The notes beneath the pieces are model-generated. The model searched no databases. It had not been told where the DNA came from and saw only the letters and a program-made list of their open reading frames with translations. 64,000 nucleotides of DNA from Guyanagaster necrorhizus (taxonomy: Eukaryota; Basidiomycota; Agaricomycetes; Agaricales; Physalacriaceae): NCBI RefSeq assembly GCF_019112545.1, contig NW_025064880.1, positions 1,685,477 to 1,749,476 on the forward strand, read 5' to 3'. The translations under genes were made by a program, and so were the position numbers. Within the stretch, counting starts at the first letter, position 1. Each line of letters begins with the position of its first letter. Positions 32,530-43,884 of this stretch are shown piece by piece.

Positions 32530-35293
32530 ATGTCCTTGGATACCAACTCCCACCACGATGCTACCGTCGATGCCCGTCCCGACCCTCGTCTCCTCACGAA
32601 TCTTCCTGACATTCTCTCTGCCCTTTCTTCAATACAGTCAGAGGAGGCAGAGCTCTCTAATTCGCTGACTGACCTGCTATCCGACCGTGCACCCATTCTA
32701 TCCTCGCTGTCGCGCTTGCGTTCCGTAGTGCCTCAGCTCAATAACCTCAACGAAGATGCATTGCTTCTGTCGGAAAAGGTCGTGACAACGGCACAAACAG
32801 CGGAACGCGTTGGGGGACGTGTCCAGTCACTTGACGAAGAAATGCGCAGGATTCGTGAAGCTGGAGACCGTGTTGGTCAGGTTATCGAACTCAAGGTACA
32901 CCCTTTCTCTTTTATTGCGATTTTCGCTAAATATGTCACAGTCATCTCTGGTAGAGTTGCAAGCGTCGATTGAGAGCCATGATTGGGAGTCGGCGTCGAG
33001 ACACTGTGCTCGAGTAATGACGCTGCCTCTGGATGTAATATCGGGGCCTTTCTCGGAACATGTAGTGGTTCGTTGTATGTTTGCTAGTAAGAGTACAGAC
33101 AACTGAGATAATAGGAACAGCCTACGTCGGATAACCATCTACCGCCTGTCCAGACGCTCCAGGCCGCCCGCGAGCGTCTTCTGTTGGTCTTTCAGGAAAA
33201 CTTTGAACGGGCTTCAAGCTCAAGGGATTCGGCTGCAACAAGTCGCTTCTTCAAACTCTTCCCTGCTATAGGATGGGAGACGGAGGGTCTGCAGGCATAT
33301 GCATCGTTTATTGTCGACCTCGTACGAGTCCGCGCACCTGCATCTGCGAAAAGTAAGTTGAATTCAGTCTCAACCATTCGTGGGTATTCATATCTTGGCA
33401 GCATCTTCGCCCCTGTACTATACAACCGCTTTGACTGCGCTCTTTGAGAGCATTGCAATGATCGTTGACCAGCATCAGCCCGTCGTGGAGAAATATTATG
33501 GTGCGGGTAAAATGATCAGCGTCGTGGAGCGGCTGTTAGAAGAGTGCGATCGGGTTGTTAAGGGGTTAGTTGCAGGATGGGAAGATGAAAGGTCTATGAA
33601 GCGCAAGGCAAGTCTTTCAAGCCCCTCCTCGCCTTGCAGCTAAAATGTTTGTAGTTGTCGGATACTTCCAATAACCCCCCAATACCCATGTTCAACACCA
33701 CGATACGTCGTCAACCTTCTGTAATGTCCCCCGATGAGGAGAGGATCGATCCGCGAGAAATTGACAAAGTGTTGGTGGAAGCAGCAAGTATGGCAGGCCG
33801 ATGGAACCTGTTCCGAAAATTCCTTTCTGAAAGCATGACTGTACGTTATGGGATTATTCTGTTTGCACCCCCCTTCATGCGGTTCCAAGGAAGACTCTAG
33901 CTTCGAATCTACAGAGGTGCCAGTGGAGACACAGAAGCTTTCGTTGGATTCCACGAAATCACATCATCTATTTGAGGACCTATTGACGACGTATTATATC
34001 CCAATGGAAATGTGGTATACACGTACCATCATGGACAAAGTAAGGATTGGTCTTGTTGTACACACTTCTTATGATGAACTCATAGCGTAGGCTCATAGGC
34101 TATCCAGCCCAGATCTTACTCAGTCACCAGTAGTGACAACTACGCCAGATGACGTTTTCTACATTCTCAAAATCGTGTTACTGCGTCTGATTTCTACGGG
34201 CTCGTATACGACTGTTGAACGGACACTGCAGCAGCTGCGCGAAGTCATGGAGCGAGATTACTCGGGAGTAATCAAGAAAAAGCTTGACGATGTCTATCAT
34301 GCTGCTGGGACCTCTGGTCAAAGTAGAGGCGAGAAGGTGGAGAAGGAGAACCGTTTAGCATTTATTGTATGTTTTTTTCTCGGCTTCGAAGATGCAATCC
34401 TCAATGATTTTTAGACACTCTTGAACGACTTGGATGTATCTGTCTCGCACCTTGAACGCCTTACGCGGGATTTAGTGAGGGGCCCGACGATTGGTCAACA
34501 TTTTAGCGAACAACAACAACCGTCGGTGAAGGATCAGATCACGTCATTCTCTACCTCGTCTGCTAAGCTTGGGGCAACTCTGAGAGTTAGTACAGTGTCT
34601 TTGTGTGTCGGACTGCCCTTTACACTCTAAATCTAGGTAGGATTAGAGCAAGTCTTCAATCAGCTTTTAAGACCAAAGCTGCGCAATCTTGTACCAGAGG
34701 TCTACAAGGATATCTCCTATGTCCTAGATGATGATACCTATGCCGCTGCAGAGTATCAAAATGTGGTTCGGAAGCGGTTCATCAAGACATGGGAAACATT
34801 TATGGATGGATACAAGGTAAATTCTGGTTTTTCGTATTTTGAGCTTGCCCTGGATGACCTGTTGGACAGGGTGCATTTACTGATCGTAATTACCGTATGT
34901 TCTTTGGCCTGGCTCTCGACGTCCTGTTGAGGCCATGGGAGAAATTCATGATGGGTTTCAAGTTTACTGAGGTTAGACTTTCTTGTAGTGACAAGCGTTT
35001 TGTGACTGAATGGCTACAGTTGGGTGCGATACGCTTTGACAGGGACCTACGGTCTATCACTACGTATTTGACATCGCAGACCGCGTTTGGCGACGCCAGA
35101 GAGAAACTTGTTCGCTTACAGCAAATGTCTACTTTGCTGAACCTGGATGGTGTATGTGTTCTAAGTTTATATGAGGCTGGTTTTCTAAAGAATGCTACAG
35201 GAAGAAGATGTGGACGAATTCTACAATGGGTCTGGTATATCTTGGAAACTAACTGCGCAAGAAGCTCGTGCCATTGTTTCTCTGAAGGTATAG
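32530..35293 (+). CDS. COG4: Conserved oligomeric Golgi complex subunit 4
   Basis: COG4 is a lobe A subunit of the Golgi tethering complex for retrograde vesicles; it binds the SNARE regulator Sly1. The N-terminal coiled coil (LPDILSALSSIQSEEAELSNSLTDLLSDRAPILSSLSRL) and HDWESASRHCARVMTLP are typical. The middle has FKLFPAIGWETEGLQAYASFIVDLVR, VVEKYYGAGKMISVVERLLEECDRV, and EIDKVLVEAASMAGRW. The C-terminal domain includes ARPKNIR-region sequence FGLALDVLLRPWEKFMMGFKFTELGAIRFDRDLRSITTYL and ends GISWKLTAQEARAIVSLKV at 35290. Many introns of about 50 nt. It lies tail-to-tail with VPS2, with 86 bp between stops. Confidence 0.93.
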
Positions 35294-35379
35294 GATTTCG
35301 TACTACTACTACTACAGTATACACCCATATGGGCAGGCCAATAATATACAGAATGGGATCAATAGTTTACGTCTGGTAC

Positions 35380-36326
35380 CTAGCCTCGTCGCAAAGCATC
35401 TAGGCGTGCTTGTAGGGCATCCTCATCAGACACTCCACCGCCAGAGACATCACCACCGGTATTGCTGCTGTCGTTGTTTCGTGTTGGCGCTACGCCAGAT
35501 TCTCCCAATGCCACTGGCTGCTTATTCGCAATGGGAGTTGATACAGCGATACCGGTGGGAGCGTCAGTGAGCTTGGCATAACATGAGTGAGGTGAAGGAG
35601 AGAAATACAGGCAACAGACCTGCTGCGACAGATTGACACCGATCTCGTCCAATACTTCTTTCAGGATCTTGTCGCCCTCCTCTTCTTCATCTTCGGCCTC
35701 GTCATCCATCACGTCGTCGACCGCATCGGACATCATCTCCTCCTTCATGTCCATCATTGAACTCTCCTTCTCGAACTCATTCATGATTCGCTGGATAGCT
35801 GGTAGATTAAGGCCACGATTCATGGAAGCCATTGCCTAACAGTGGAGCATGAATGGGTAGTTCAGGCAAGGCAACGAATACGTGCATACGCGAGTGGCAC
35901 CCCTCATCGCGCTTGCCATCTGTTCATTGCTTCGCAGCGTCTGTATTCGGAGGCTGACGGCCTGGAGCTGAGTGCGCATTTGGTAGAATTTGTGAGTATA
36001 CCGACGGGTCCTAACGAGGTCCTTGGCCATCACTTTGCAAGCATTCTGCAGGGTAGCATTATTGCCTGGCAGGATAAGATGGCGTGAATTCTACCATTTG
36101 CCCCGCCTTTGCGCTCTTCTTGATATCCATAATCAGTTTCTTCTCGCTTTGCTCCAGCTTGGTGCGCTCTCGGTCGAGCTCGCGCTGTGCTTTGGCGAGA
36201 GCGCGCTGATGCTGGCGCAGTCGTTCAGCAGGTGTGACAGTACGACCAAAGAGCGTCTCCTATACGTCTCTATCATCAGCCAGAACGACGACAAAGGAAG
36301 AAAGGATGACATGCGATGATGTTCAT
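35380..36326 (-). CDS. VPS2: ESCRT-III subunit Vps2/Did4 (CHMP2)
   Basis: Vps2 polymerises with Snf7 and Vps24 on endosomes and recruits Vps4 for membrane scission in multivesicular body formation. Exon 2 encodes ETLFGRTVTPAERLRQHQRAL then AQRELDRERTKLEQSEKKLIMDIKKSAKAGQM. VMAKDLVRTRRYTHKFYQMRTQLQAVSLRIQTLRSNEQMASAMRGATR follows, with ASMNRGLNLPAIQRIMNEFEKES, an acidic helix and a C-terminal MIT-interacting motif (EDALQARLDALRRG), stop 35382-35380. The family start MNII is encoded at 36326-36315 and joins ETLFGR only through a GC-AG intron (36314-36260); no GT donor keeps the frame. The 3' end is tail-to-tail with COG4. Confidence 0.92.
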
Positions 36327-36380
36327 GGTGGCGGTGAAGGTAGAAGACGAATGTTGCCGTGCGGACCGCGGCTCCTGACC
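36327..36380. promoter_or_regulatory. Very short divergent promoter, VPS2 and CUZ1
   Basis: Only 54 bp separate the VPS2 ATG (36326, minus) from the AN1 zinc-finger ATG (36381, plus). Transcripts probably start inside the neighbouring gene or have very short leaders. Confidence 0.4.
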
Positions 36381-37326
36381 ATGAACAACGACGACCTCCT
36401 CGACATTGGCAGGCAATGCTCGTTGCCGTCCTGCGGCCAGGTCGATTTTCTTCCTATCAGATGCCGTTGTGACCTTCTTTTCTGCAAGGAGCACATTATC
36501 CCTGATGCTCACGGCTGTCGTCGGGCCTCTATCACGCCCGTCGTCAGTGACAGCACTCTGCCCAAATTCCAGCGATGCGCAGCGCCTAAATGCTCCAAGC
36601 CCAGTCTCGATGCCTTTTCTACGCAGAAAGCCAAAGGATCTGCTGCGTGTGCTCGGTGCAGTCAGTCGTTCTGTGCTGAGTAAAGTCTGGGTCTCCGCCT
36701 CTTTGTCTGTGTGCTGAATGTCTCCTCAGCCACCGGTATCCCGAGGCCCATTCGTGTTCCTCTGTATCCACCTTTGAGTCTATTTCCCACAATGCTGTAG
36801 CTGAGGCTCTGATAATCAAGCATTTTTCTTCGACGTCAAAGACTTCGTCAAGCTCGCGTCGCACTGGCACTCCCAAAATTCCCGCTGACCCCGTCAAGCT
36901 TGCCCAGTATCAGAAAGTAGAACTTATGAAAATGAGACACAGGGCTATTCCTGCGGATCCAAAGGATAAGCCGTTGTCCGTCCCCATTGGCGACCGCATT
37001 CACATAAAGCTGCAAGTAAATGACAGTGACCAAGAAAAAATATTCTGGCTTCGAAAGGTGGGGCCAAGTATATATATATAGCGGCGTATTCACCTGTCTA
37101 CTGTTCAGTCTATCGTGACCGGAAAAGCGCTGGATTTGCTGGCTACTCAAATGGAAGTATTTACTTCAGTCAGTCTCTCAATACTCTCCCTCAATGACAA
37201 TATACTTAATTTACAGTGAAGCCTCTTCAATTGTCGGATGTTCGAAATGGCCGCATTCTTGTTAATAGTGACCTTCTCGCCGCCCAGGTTGAGGATGGCA
37301 GTAGCATTCTTATAGGACCAAGATGA
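36381..37326 (+). CDS. CUZ1: AN1-type zinc-finger protein (Cuz1/ZFAND1)
   Basis: Cuz1/ZFAND1 links Cdc48/p97 to the proteasome and is important in arsenite stress and stress-granule clearance. Two AN1 zinc fingers are visible: IGRQCSLPSCGQVDFLPIRC..C..FCKEHIIPDAHGC (36400-36515) and RCAAPKCSKPSLDAF..CARCSQSFCAEHRYPEAHSC (about 36575-36750, across an intron). A basic linker (RRTGTPKIPADPVKLAQYQKVELMKMRHRAIPADP) and a ubiquitin-like C-terminal domain follow (PIGDRIHIKL ... KALDLLATQMEV ... VKPLQLSDVRNGRILVNSDLLAAQV). The stop TGA is at 37324-37326. It is tail-to-tail with COG6, with 16 bp between stops. Confidence 0.9.
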
Positions 37327-37342
37327 AAATAAATAACCTATA

Positions 37343-40006
37343 CTAATCCTTCTCTTCCAAACCAAAGATCTGCCACAACAAGTGAGCTTGTCCGAACGGC
37401 CTCTCGCTACCCAGAAGCGTCGAAGCTGCCTCGTATTTATTCTCCGGTCTCCTCACTTCATCGCAAATAACCTTGTACCCTTGTGCCATTCTTTCCAGGG
37501 CTGATTGGTGAATCGTAGTATGCAAGCGCTGCACGGTTAGGTGGGATAATCGTTGCGACTGGACGACTTCGAGACCCGAAAGCCAGGCGGAGAATCTTTG
37601 AAGAGCCCATTTCAACTCTTGCGGACGGGCAGTTGGAATATATGACAGTGGTTCCTGCAATACAGCAAGGTTACATATCGCGTAAAAGGGCAAAAAAGGA
37701 CGTACACTGCGATCCCATTTATCGCAAACAGTTATTATGTCGTGCAGTCCAGCTTTGGCCATGATATCATGATACTGTTTCTTGTCAGCATCCAAGGCAA
37801 TAGCAATGGCAAATGAATTCGGCAACGTACGTGCTCATCTGTAAGAAGAAGTACACGCTCGTTAATTATTACTTGAAGTCCTTTCTGTTTGTTCACGGTG
37901 AATACAAACGGTTCGAGAACACTCTGTCCGTAGCTTTGAGTATGAAGGTCAGAAGTTCAAATTCAAAAACTGACCAATAAATAACTTAGGCAATTCAAAA
38001 CAAAGACGGATATGTCCCATCTTGATACTGCTCTAGCTTTAGCTTCAGCAGCGTTAGTGCAAATTTCAATGGCCGGATCCATCATGATATCCAATACATG
38101 CTCAAATCCCGCGATAAGTTTTTCTTCATCTTCGTTTCCTAGCAGAGATGACTGGTAGACATTCATGAGTTCTCGAAGCACTTGGGCATGCTCTATGATA
38201 GAGATTGGAGGGGTTAAGGAGAGATCGTTGTTATCCTGAAGATAAAGTCAGGATCAAGTCATGCCAAGAAGATAAACAACTCACGAGAGGTACTCGGAGA
38301 AGGGATCTGCCTAACGCTTCCACAGCATCAAAAAACACTTTGTACGAGACTTCGGTGATTCTGGAATGATGTTGGTGTCAGTAATATGGAAGACAATTAG
38401 CCACCTACTCCTGCAGTGTTTTCGACAGAACAGCCTCCGTTCCAATTGTGCGACGCATCGTGACCAAGTAAAATTGCAGCAGGTTCGCAATCTTGTAGGA
38501 CACTATGCTGCTTTCCTGGGATCTAACCGTCTGTTGCACGCGAACCTTAAAAGAGGAAACATCAAGTAAGGCTGAAGGAAAAACACACGAGAAATACCTT
38601 CAAAGGCACGCAAAGCTTCCCGACGGCTAGATCCATGAGCTCGCGTATCCAATCTTCCTCTTCACTTTTATCGTCAAACAACCGCACGCTACCGACCATC
38701 CGACCATCAGCTTTTAATCCAAAGAGACTTTCAAAGAACTCCCTCTCGGCCGCTATGGCTTGATGCACCCAAGCAAGCATGTCACCAATGTAGCGCATGG
38801 GATCGTGCGCGTGTAGTTCAATGGGGCGAGGAAGACCTGATGGTCCGCCTCTTGTTAGAGCCATTAAAAACGAAGAAAGGAGCGAAGCTTGTCGTGTCTG
38901 CGATAGTTCAGCAAGAGCCTCACTGAGCTCGGCCGTCAATACACGAGGATGCAAAAATTAGTGCAGATGAGAAACGTACGTGAGCAGTTCTTGTCTTTGG
39001 CGTAATCGTCGTACAGCTTCTCGCATAGCTGGTGTCACTTCTAAATGTGCGTCGCGGCCTATTTGTCGGAACTCGTATGAACACCAACGAACTATCTTTT
39101 CATAACCTTGTTCCAGGTAAGATAAAGTGGAAGACATTATTTCCAGGCTATTTGACGAGTCAGAAGAAACACGGACTTCAAGATAGCGACTTTACCCAGC
39201 TTTCGTAGGGCCTTCTTCGCCTGCCATGAGCACCCGACAGTCATCTCGGATTCTCTCTGTTCTGTCCATGGCATCAAAGAATCGCTGGCCTAGCGGAACA
39301 TCTCGCGAAGTCATTGACTCAATTTCCTCCTCGCTAAGAGCAAAACGGCCGAGGAACAACTCGACGACAGACTTCTTGACGTCTACTTCCTGCCTGTCGT
39401 AGATATGTTATGTGTTCATCTGCAACTTGAATGTCAAATTTACCTCTCTTGCCGGAGATTTCCAGCTTTTTCAAGCAGGGACGAACTAGCCTCGTTTGTC
39501 AGCTGCAACTGTATTTCAGCATCGTCAAGGCTGGCATGCATGGTGTCGACGTGTTTTTGAAGTTCACCGAGTTTCTGTGGTACATAATGAGTAAGCATTA
39601 GTTGCTGAAAAGATGGTTTGACCTGGTCAACCTCCCTGAAGGCAGCTAGAAAGCGGCGACTCCCTTCAGCCAGCTTCTGCTCCATGTCCTTCCTGAGGTT
39701 CCGTCGCGCACGAGCAGCCATCTCGCCTGGGAGCATCTCTGCCGCATCTTTGGAGCGTACTCGCGTATCATCGTCATCGTCATCGTCATCGTTGCCTCTC
39801 TGGACTACCTTTCCCTTTCTACTGGATGGAGTTGCGTACAAGTCAGAGAGCGTGCACAGCGCCTCCTTAGTAGCTTCATCATCAAAGTTGGTGCCAAGGA
39901 CCTTGTATAAACGCAAGGACACCGGGTTGCGCGACTGAGCGGAAGTAGACGTCTTGCGCAGTGCCACAGACGGTGTCGAGGACGTAGGTGGGGTGAGCGA
40001 AGGCAT
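37343..40006 (-). CDS. COG6: Conserved oligomeric Golgi complex subunit 6
   Basis: COG6 is a lobe B subunit of the COG tether acting in intra-Golgi retrograde transport and autophagy. The first exon (ATG 40006) encodes NPVSLRLYKVLGTNFDDEATKEALCTLSDLY, an eight-residue Asp run, and ARARRNLRKDMEQKLAEGSRRFLAAFREVDQ. Then come LGELQKHVDTMHASLDDAEIQLQ, the central VLRVLTAELSEALAELSQTRQ..., and the family hallmark RPIELHAHDPMRYIGDMLAWVHQAIAAEREFFESLFG (about 38740-38830). The C-terminus reads SALERMAQGYKVICDEVRRPENKYE...RPFGQAHLLWQIFGLEEKD. Many short introns. Two COG subunits in one 7.5-kb stretch is notable. Confidence 0.93.
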
Positions 40007-40090
40007 ACGGAATACGGACCGGATAGCCGGTTCATCGACACCAGCGTGGGAAAATGAGCTTCAATTTTTTCTTTCTACTCAACCCTCACC
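40007..40090. promoter_or_regulatory. Divergent promoter, COG6 and RPC40
   Basis: The start codons at 40006 (minus) and 40091 (plus) are 84 bp apart, with a T/C-rich tract just before the RPC40 ATG. Confidence 0.4.
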
Positions 40091-41360
40091 ATGAGCCAGC
40101 CCGAATTTGACGCACGCCAGCTCGTTGGGGTCAAGGCAGAGCGTGTCACCAACATTTCTAGTACCGACTACCCTGGTCATTATCCCAATGAGGACCATGC
40201 CTGGAGTCTCAGCAAATTCACAACAGTACGTCCTCTACTCGCCCGTATTCCAGGGAGGATAGTGAGAGAGCCACGAAGGACAGAATCTAAAAGTGCAAGT
40301 CAAACGGCTTTCCAATCGCTCGATCGACTTTGACATCGTCGGCGTTGATGCCTCCATTGCGAATGCATTTCGAAGGATAATGATTGCAGAGGTGCATCCT
40401 GGTTTTCTCGTCGTACACTCAATGCTGAACTTCACAGGTTCCAACGGTGGCCATTGAGCACGTATACATCTTCAACAACACCTCCATCATACAGGACGAA
40501 GTTCTCGCCCATCGTCTTGGTCTCGTTCCACTCAATGTCGATCCGGCTCCCATAGAACCTCGCCTCTCTGCAGGTGATGCTACCGACCGCAATACCATCG
40601 TTTTCAAAGTAAACATAAAATGCGAGCGAAAAGCTGATGCTCCCAAAGATGCTACAGAACCTGAGGATCTATATATCAATCACGAATTTCTTTCGCGGCA
40701 TCTAATATGGGAGCCTGCAGGGGAGCAAGGTCTGATGTTTGCTGACAATCCACCTGCACCCACGAATCTTAACATCGTCCTGGCGAAGCTACGGCCAGGA
40801 CAGGAAATCGAGATGGATTTACACGCTGTCAAAGGTGTCGGTAAAGACCACGCAAAATTCAGCCCCGTCGGTTAGTGTCATATGCGCTTCTCATTTATCT
40901 TGTACTGATCTTCGATTTAGCGACCGCCTCATACCGGATATTACCCCATATCAAAATTCTGAAATCCATACCGCCACAACTGGCTGAAAAATTCCAACGG
41001 TGTTTCGCGCCGGGCGTAATTCGCGTCAACCCTGTTTCAAAAGAAGTCTCCGTTGATCCCGTCGGCGTACGGAATGACACAGTCAGCAGGGAGGTCCTTC
41101 GGCATCCTGAATTCGAGGGTTATGTAGAATTGAGCCGAGTACGAAATTGGTTCTTATGTGCGTCTCCGTCCTGCCGTCTATGCTAGCGTTTGCTTACAGT
41201 GGCAGTAGTCAATGTCGAATCAGAAGGACCCTACGTTCCTGAAAGAATTCTACCTGAGGCTATAATGGTGATGAAGAGCAAGATTGCTCAGATCCGAGCG
41301 GGAGTGGAGGCGCTAATATCTGGACCTGGCGATGGTGATGTGGTGATGAAAAATATCTAG
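40091..41360 (+). CDS. RPC40: RNA polymerase I and III subunit AC40 (RPAC1)
   Basis: AC40 pairs with AC19 as the alpha-like platform of RNA polymerases I and III. The N-terminus is SQPEFDARQLVGVKAERVTNISSTDYPGHYPNEDHAW. The dimerisation domain shows [123 protein letters not shown] and the C-terminal FVVNVESEGPYVPERILPEAIMVMKSKI follow. The stop TAG is at 41358-41360. Four or five introns. Length fits the family (about 340 residues). Confidence 0.96.
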
Positions 41361-41685
41361 TGCTCGGTCCGTGTATTACTGTTTAAGTCGCTTAGAAACT
41401 TGGAGCATATTTTTGTCACCCAATGTCGCCGTCGACTCGCCGATGTTTCATCAGGTGCCGAAGAAACTATTCAGTCGGCTGGTTGCAGGCGGATTATGTT
41501 CTTTGAACGTCGCACACGGAGAAGGAAGGCATCCGAACATTGAAATTTGCCCAATTCTAAGTACACCAACCGGTCATAGGACAATGAATACGCCAAGGGA
41601 AAGGTCAGTCCTACTTATGAGTCGATGATCGATCTCGCTGAATTAAAAAAATTCTGGTCGTTGGCGAGCTCTACAGCAGTATGGG
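41361..41685. other. Convergent intergenic region, RPC40 and M20 peptidase
   Basis: This is 325 bp between two converging stop codons. I see no coding exon or RNA gene. It likely holds both 3' untranslated regions. Confidence 0.5.
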
Positions 41686-43370
41686 CTAACGCCCTCGCCA
41701 CCTTTCAGCTTGCATATACGCATAATCTAAGTCGGCAATATCATCGAACTCGGGTTCGTGGTTAAAGGGACAGCTTGCAACAGTCGACGTATCACAAATC
41801 CCGTAATTGGGATGAAAGATAACACGGCTGGTGCTGAGCAATTCATACGAAGTCTCATTGATTGTGGGGTTTTGAACGAGTGAAGCGTCAGTTGCAGCTG
41901 GCGCGATGCTGGAGAACGCCCAAGAGTTATCGCTAAATTCTGGCGTTGCCATCAGGTCTATGAAGTATTGCCCCAGTTCTTCGTGGACTTCCAGCGCTGG
42001 ATATGGGATGTCATATGTAACTGAGTCGGACAGCTCCCATATGGCGTTGTCGATATAAGATCTGACTTCCTCGAGCTCGACAGTATATCGAGGACGGACG
42101 GAGACCGTTATTCCGAGCTGGGTATGAGAAGTGTTGAGGGGAGGTAGTATGGGTGAGTTGGGTTCGATGGTATGTTGGAACAGACAACGTCAGAATACTT
42201 TGTTTCCTTCCGAAGCGTGTCGTCTAGAGAAACAAACAGCACGATTGATACTAGCGAGAACAAGTGAGGGCACATACCCAGGGCCTGTGAACATGATCAC
42301 TACGCCGCTCTCATTCTCACTGAGGGTATACGCCTGGGTGGCAAATGCGACATCGCGGCCCCTAACAGACATCAGTCAACTTCCTCCAAAGTAGTGTTGG
42401 TGACCCCAAGTTCGACCTTTGTCTGGATGACATTTATGCCATACATGCCGATTTGTTCGATGCTAGAGGCCGTCGAAGAATGGCCAGGAGGGCTATCTGC
42501 CAAATCTTGAATGGTAGCTAGCACCTGGTAAGTTTTTCCCACTACTCTGTCGGCAAAATGTGGTTCTTAGCATATATCATAAAGCAGGGACTGGAGAATA
42601 CTCAAAGTGGGTACTGCCGCTGAGTTCGACCTTGACATCTATCCGAGCTTGCATAGGTTGGACGGCGCTGGTAGCCGTCGGGTTGGCCATCATAAAGATG
42701 GCATATTCGTCATCGAATGCCCCGGCGTTGAGCAGAAGGCGCTTGCCGTCCGTGTCTTCCTCATCGAAGCAGCCGTGAACGACGACTCGTGCAGGGATAT
42801 TATACTGCTCCGTTGGATTGATTCAACGACACTAATACTTGTAGTGGAATGAAAACGTACGTATAGCAAAGCCTCGCGGGTCATGGTAGCTGCGGTAAGC
42901 CCGACAGTAGCAATGAGATTATGCCCGCATGCGTGCTTCACCTCTGGAAGGGCATCGTACTCCAGCAGAAACGCGAGAGTCGGGACGTTTCCTCCGTATC
43001 CAGCTGGAAGATTTTCAAATGTGAGCTTCAGAAACGTTTCGAAGCCATATGCTTGCTTAGTGACACTAAAGAGTGCTAAAAGGATTTAAGATGTCAGTGA
43101 ATCGTCAAATGGGCAGTTGAATCGGTACTTGAAAGGATTGTCATCAAAGTAGCCTATGGTTGTACTGGTGGCAAAATACTCTTCAAGTGCTGTCTCTGGA
43201 TTCACGTATATGGAGTGGCCAATATTCTCGATATGTGGCCGGACGTTGGTAGAAATCATCTGCAGCGTTTCGGAGAACATCGAAAGGTTCGTCTGAGTGG
43301 CGACATGTATGCTGAGAAAAATTGTAGCCCAAGCGCCAGCAGCAAATGACTGAACAAGTTGCGCTACCAT
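41686..43370 (-). CDS. M20-family metallopeptidase/amidohydrolase, likely secreted
   Basis: From ATG 43370 a hydrophobic leader (VQSFAAGAWATIFLSIHVATQ) suggests secretion. The body carries M20 dinuclear-zinc features: SIYVNPETALEEYFAT (the HxNPEL region with substitutions), FLLEYDALPEVKHACGHNLIAT (zinc and base ligands, about 42900-42970), GCFDEEDTDGKRLLLNAGAFDD (the catalytic EE pair, about 42720-42790), and AIFMMANPTATSAVQPM. The C-terminal region includes RDVAFATQAYTLSENESGVVIMFTGPG and ends QAERWRGR at 41689. It resembles PM20D2/aminoacylase-1-like peptidases, which cleave N-acyl amino acids or dipeptides; the exact substrate is unknown. Introns lie near 43080-43100, 42850-42865 and 42540-42590. 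Splicing of the last third is not fully resolved. Confidence 0.7.
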
Positions 43371-43884
43371 TGTTGCAGATAGGGCTGATGATACCAGGAA
43401 GGGGAGTTATATACATCTACAGCTAGAAACATAAAGCAAAATCCGAGCCTGGAATTACCAGTGCACCGTTATTAGCAGAGGTTATGCCTTAATATTGTAA
43501 AGCTTGGAGATATATCCCCCCCCGGCGGATGTCGGTAAGTTCAGAGGTCGATACAGCCAGCCTCCGGATACTTTTAGAATACAGTCATATCGTTGTATAA
43601 GCTGCCTTGTGGTATAGAATGGATATTACATGATTCGATAGAGAAAGACCCTGAATGTGGTTCAGACAGCTAGGCGGAGGGTGTGCCTTGATTAGGCATG
43701 GCGCCGATTGATGCGTAACCCGGTCGGTACGTCATCCGACGCGTTCCAGCGGAGCTTTCCGCCACCGAACGATTCACTCTCCTTCCTTCCTTTCTCTCAT
43801 GCATGAATATTCTACGGTTTGTATGGCGTTCGAAAAAGCGCGCAGTGAGGCTTTTTTTTGCTGATATTGTATATTCTAAATCTG
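43371..43884. other. Gene-free interval upstream of the peptidase
   Basis: No credible exon is seen. The interval contains a run of eight C residues (about 43518-43525) and is presumably the promoter of the minus-strand peptidase and of whatever lies at 43885 onwards. Confidence 0.4.
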
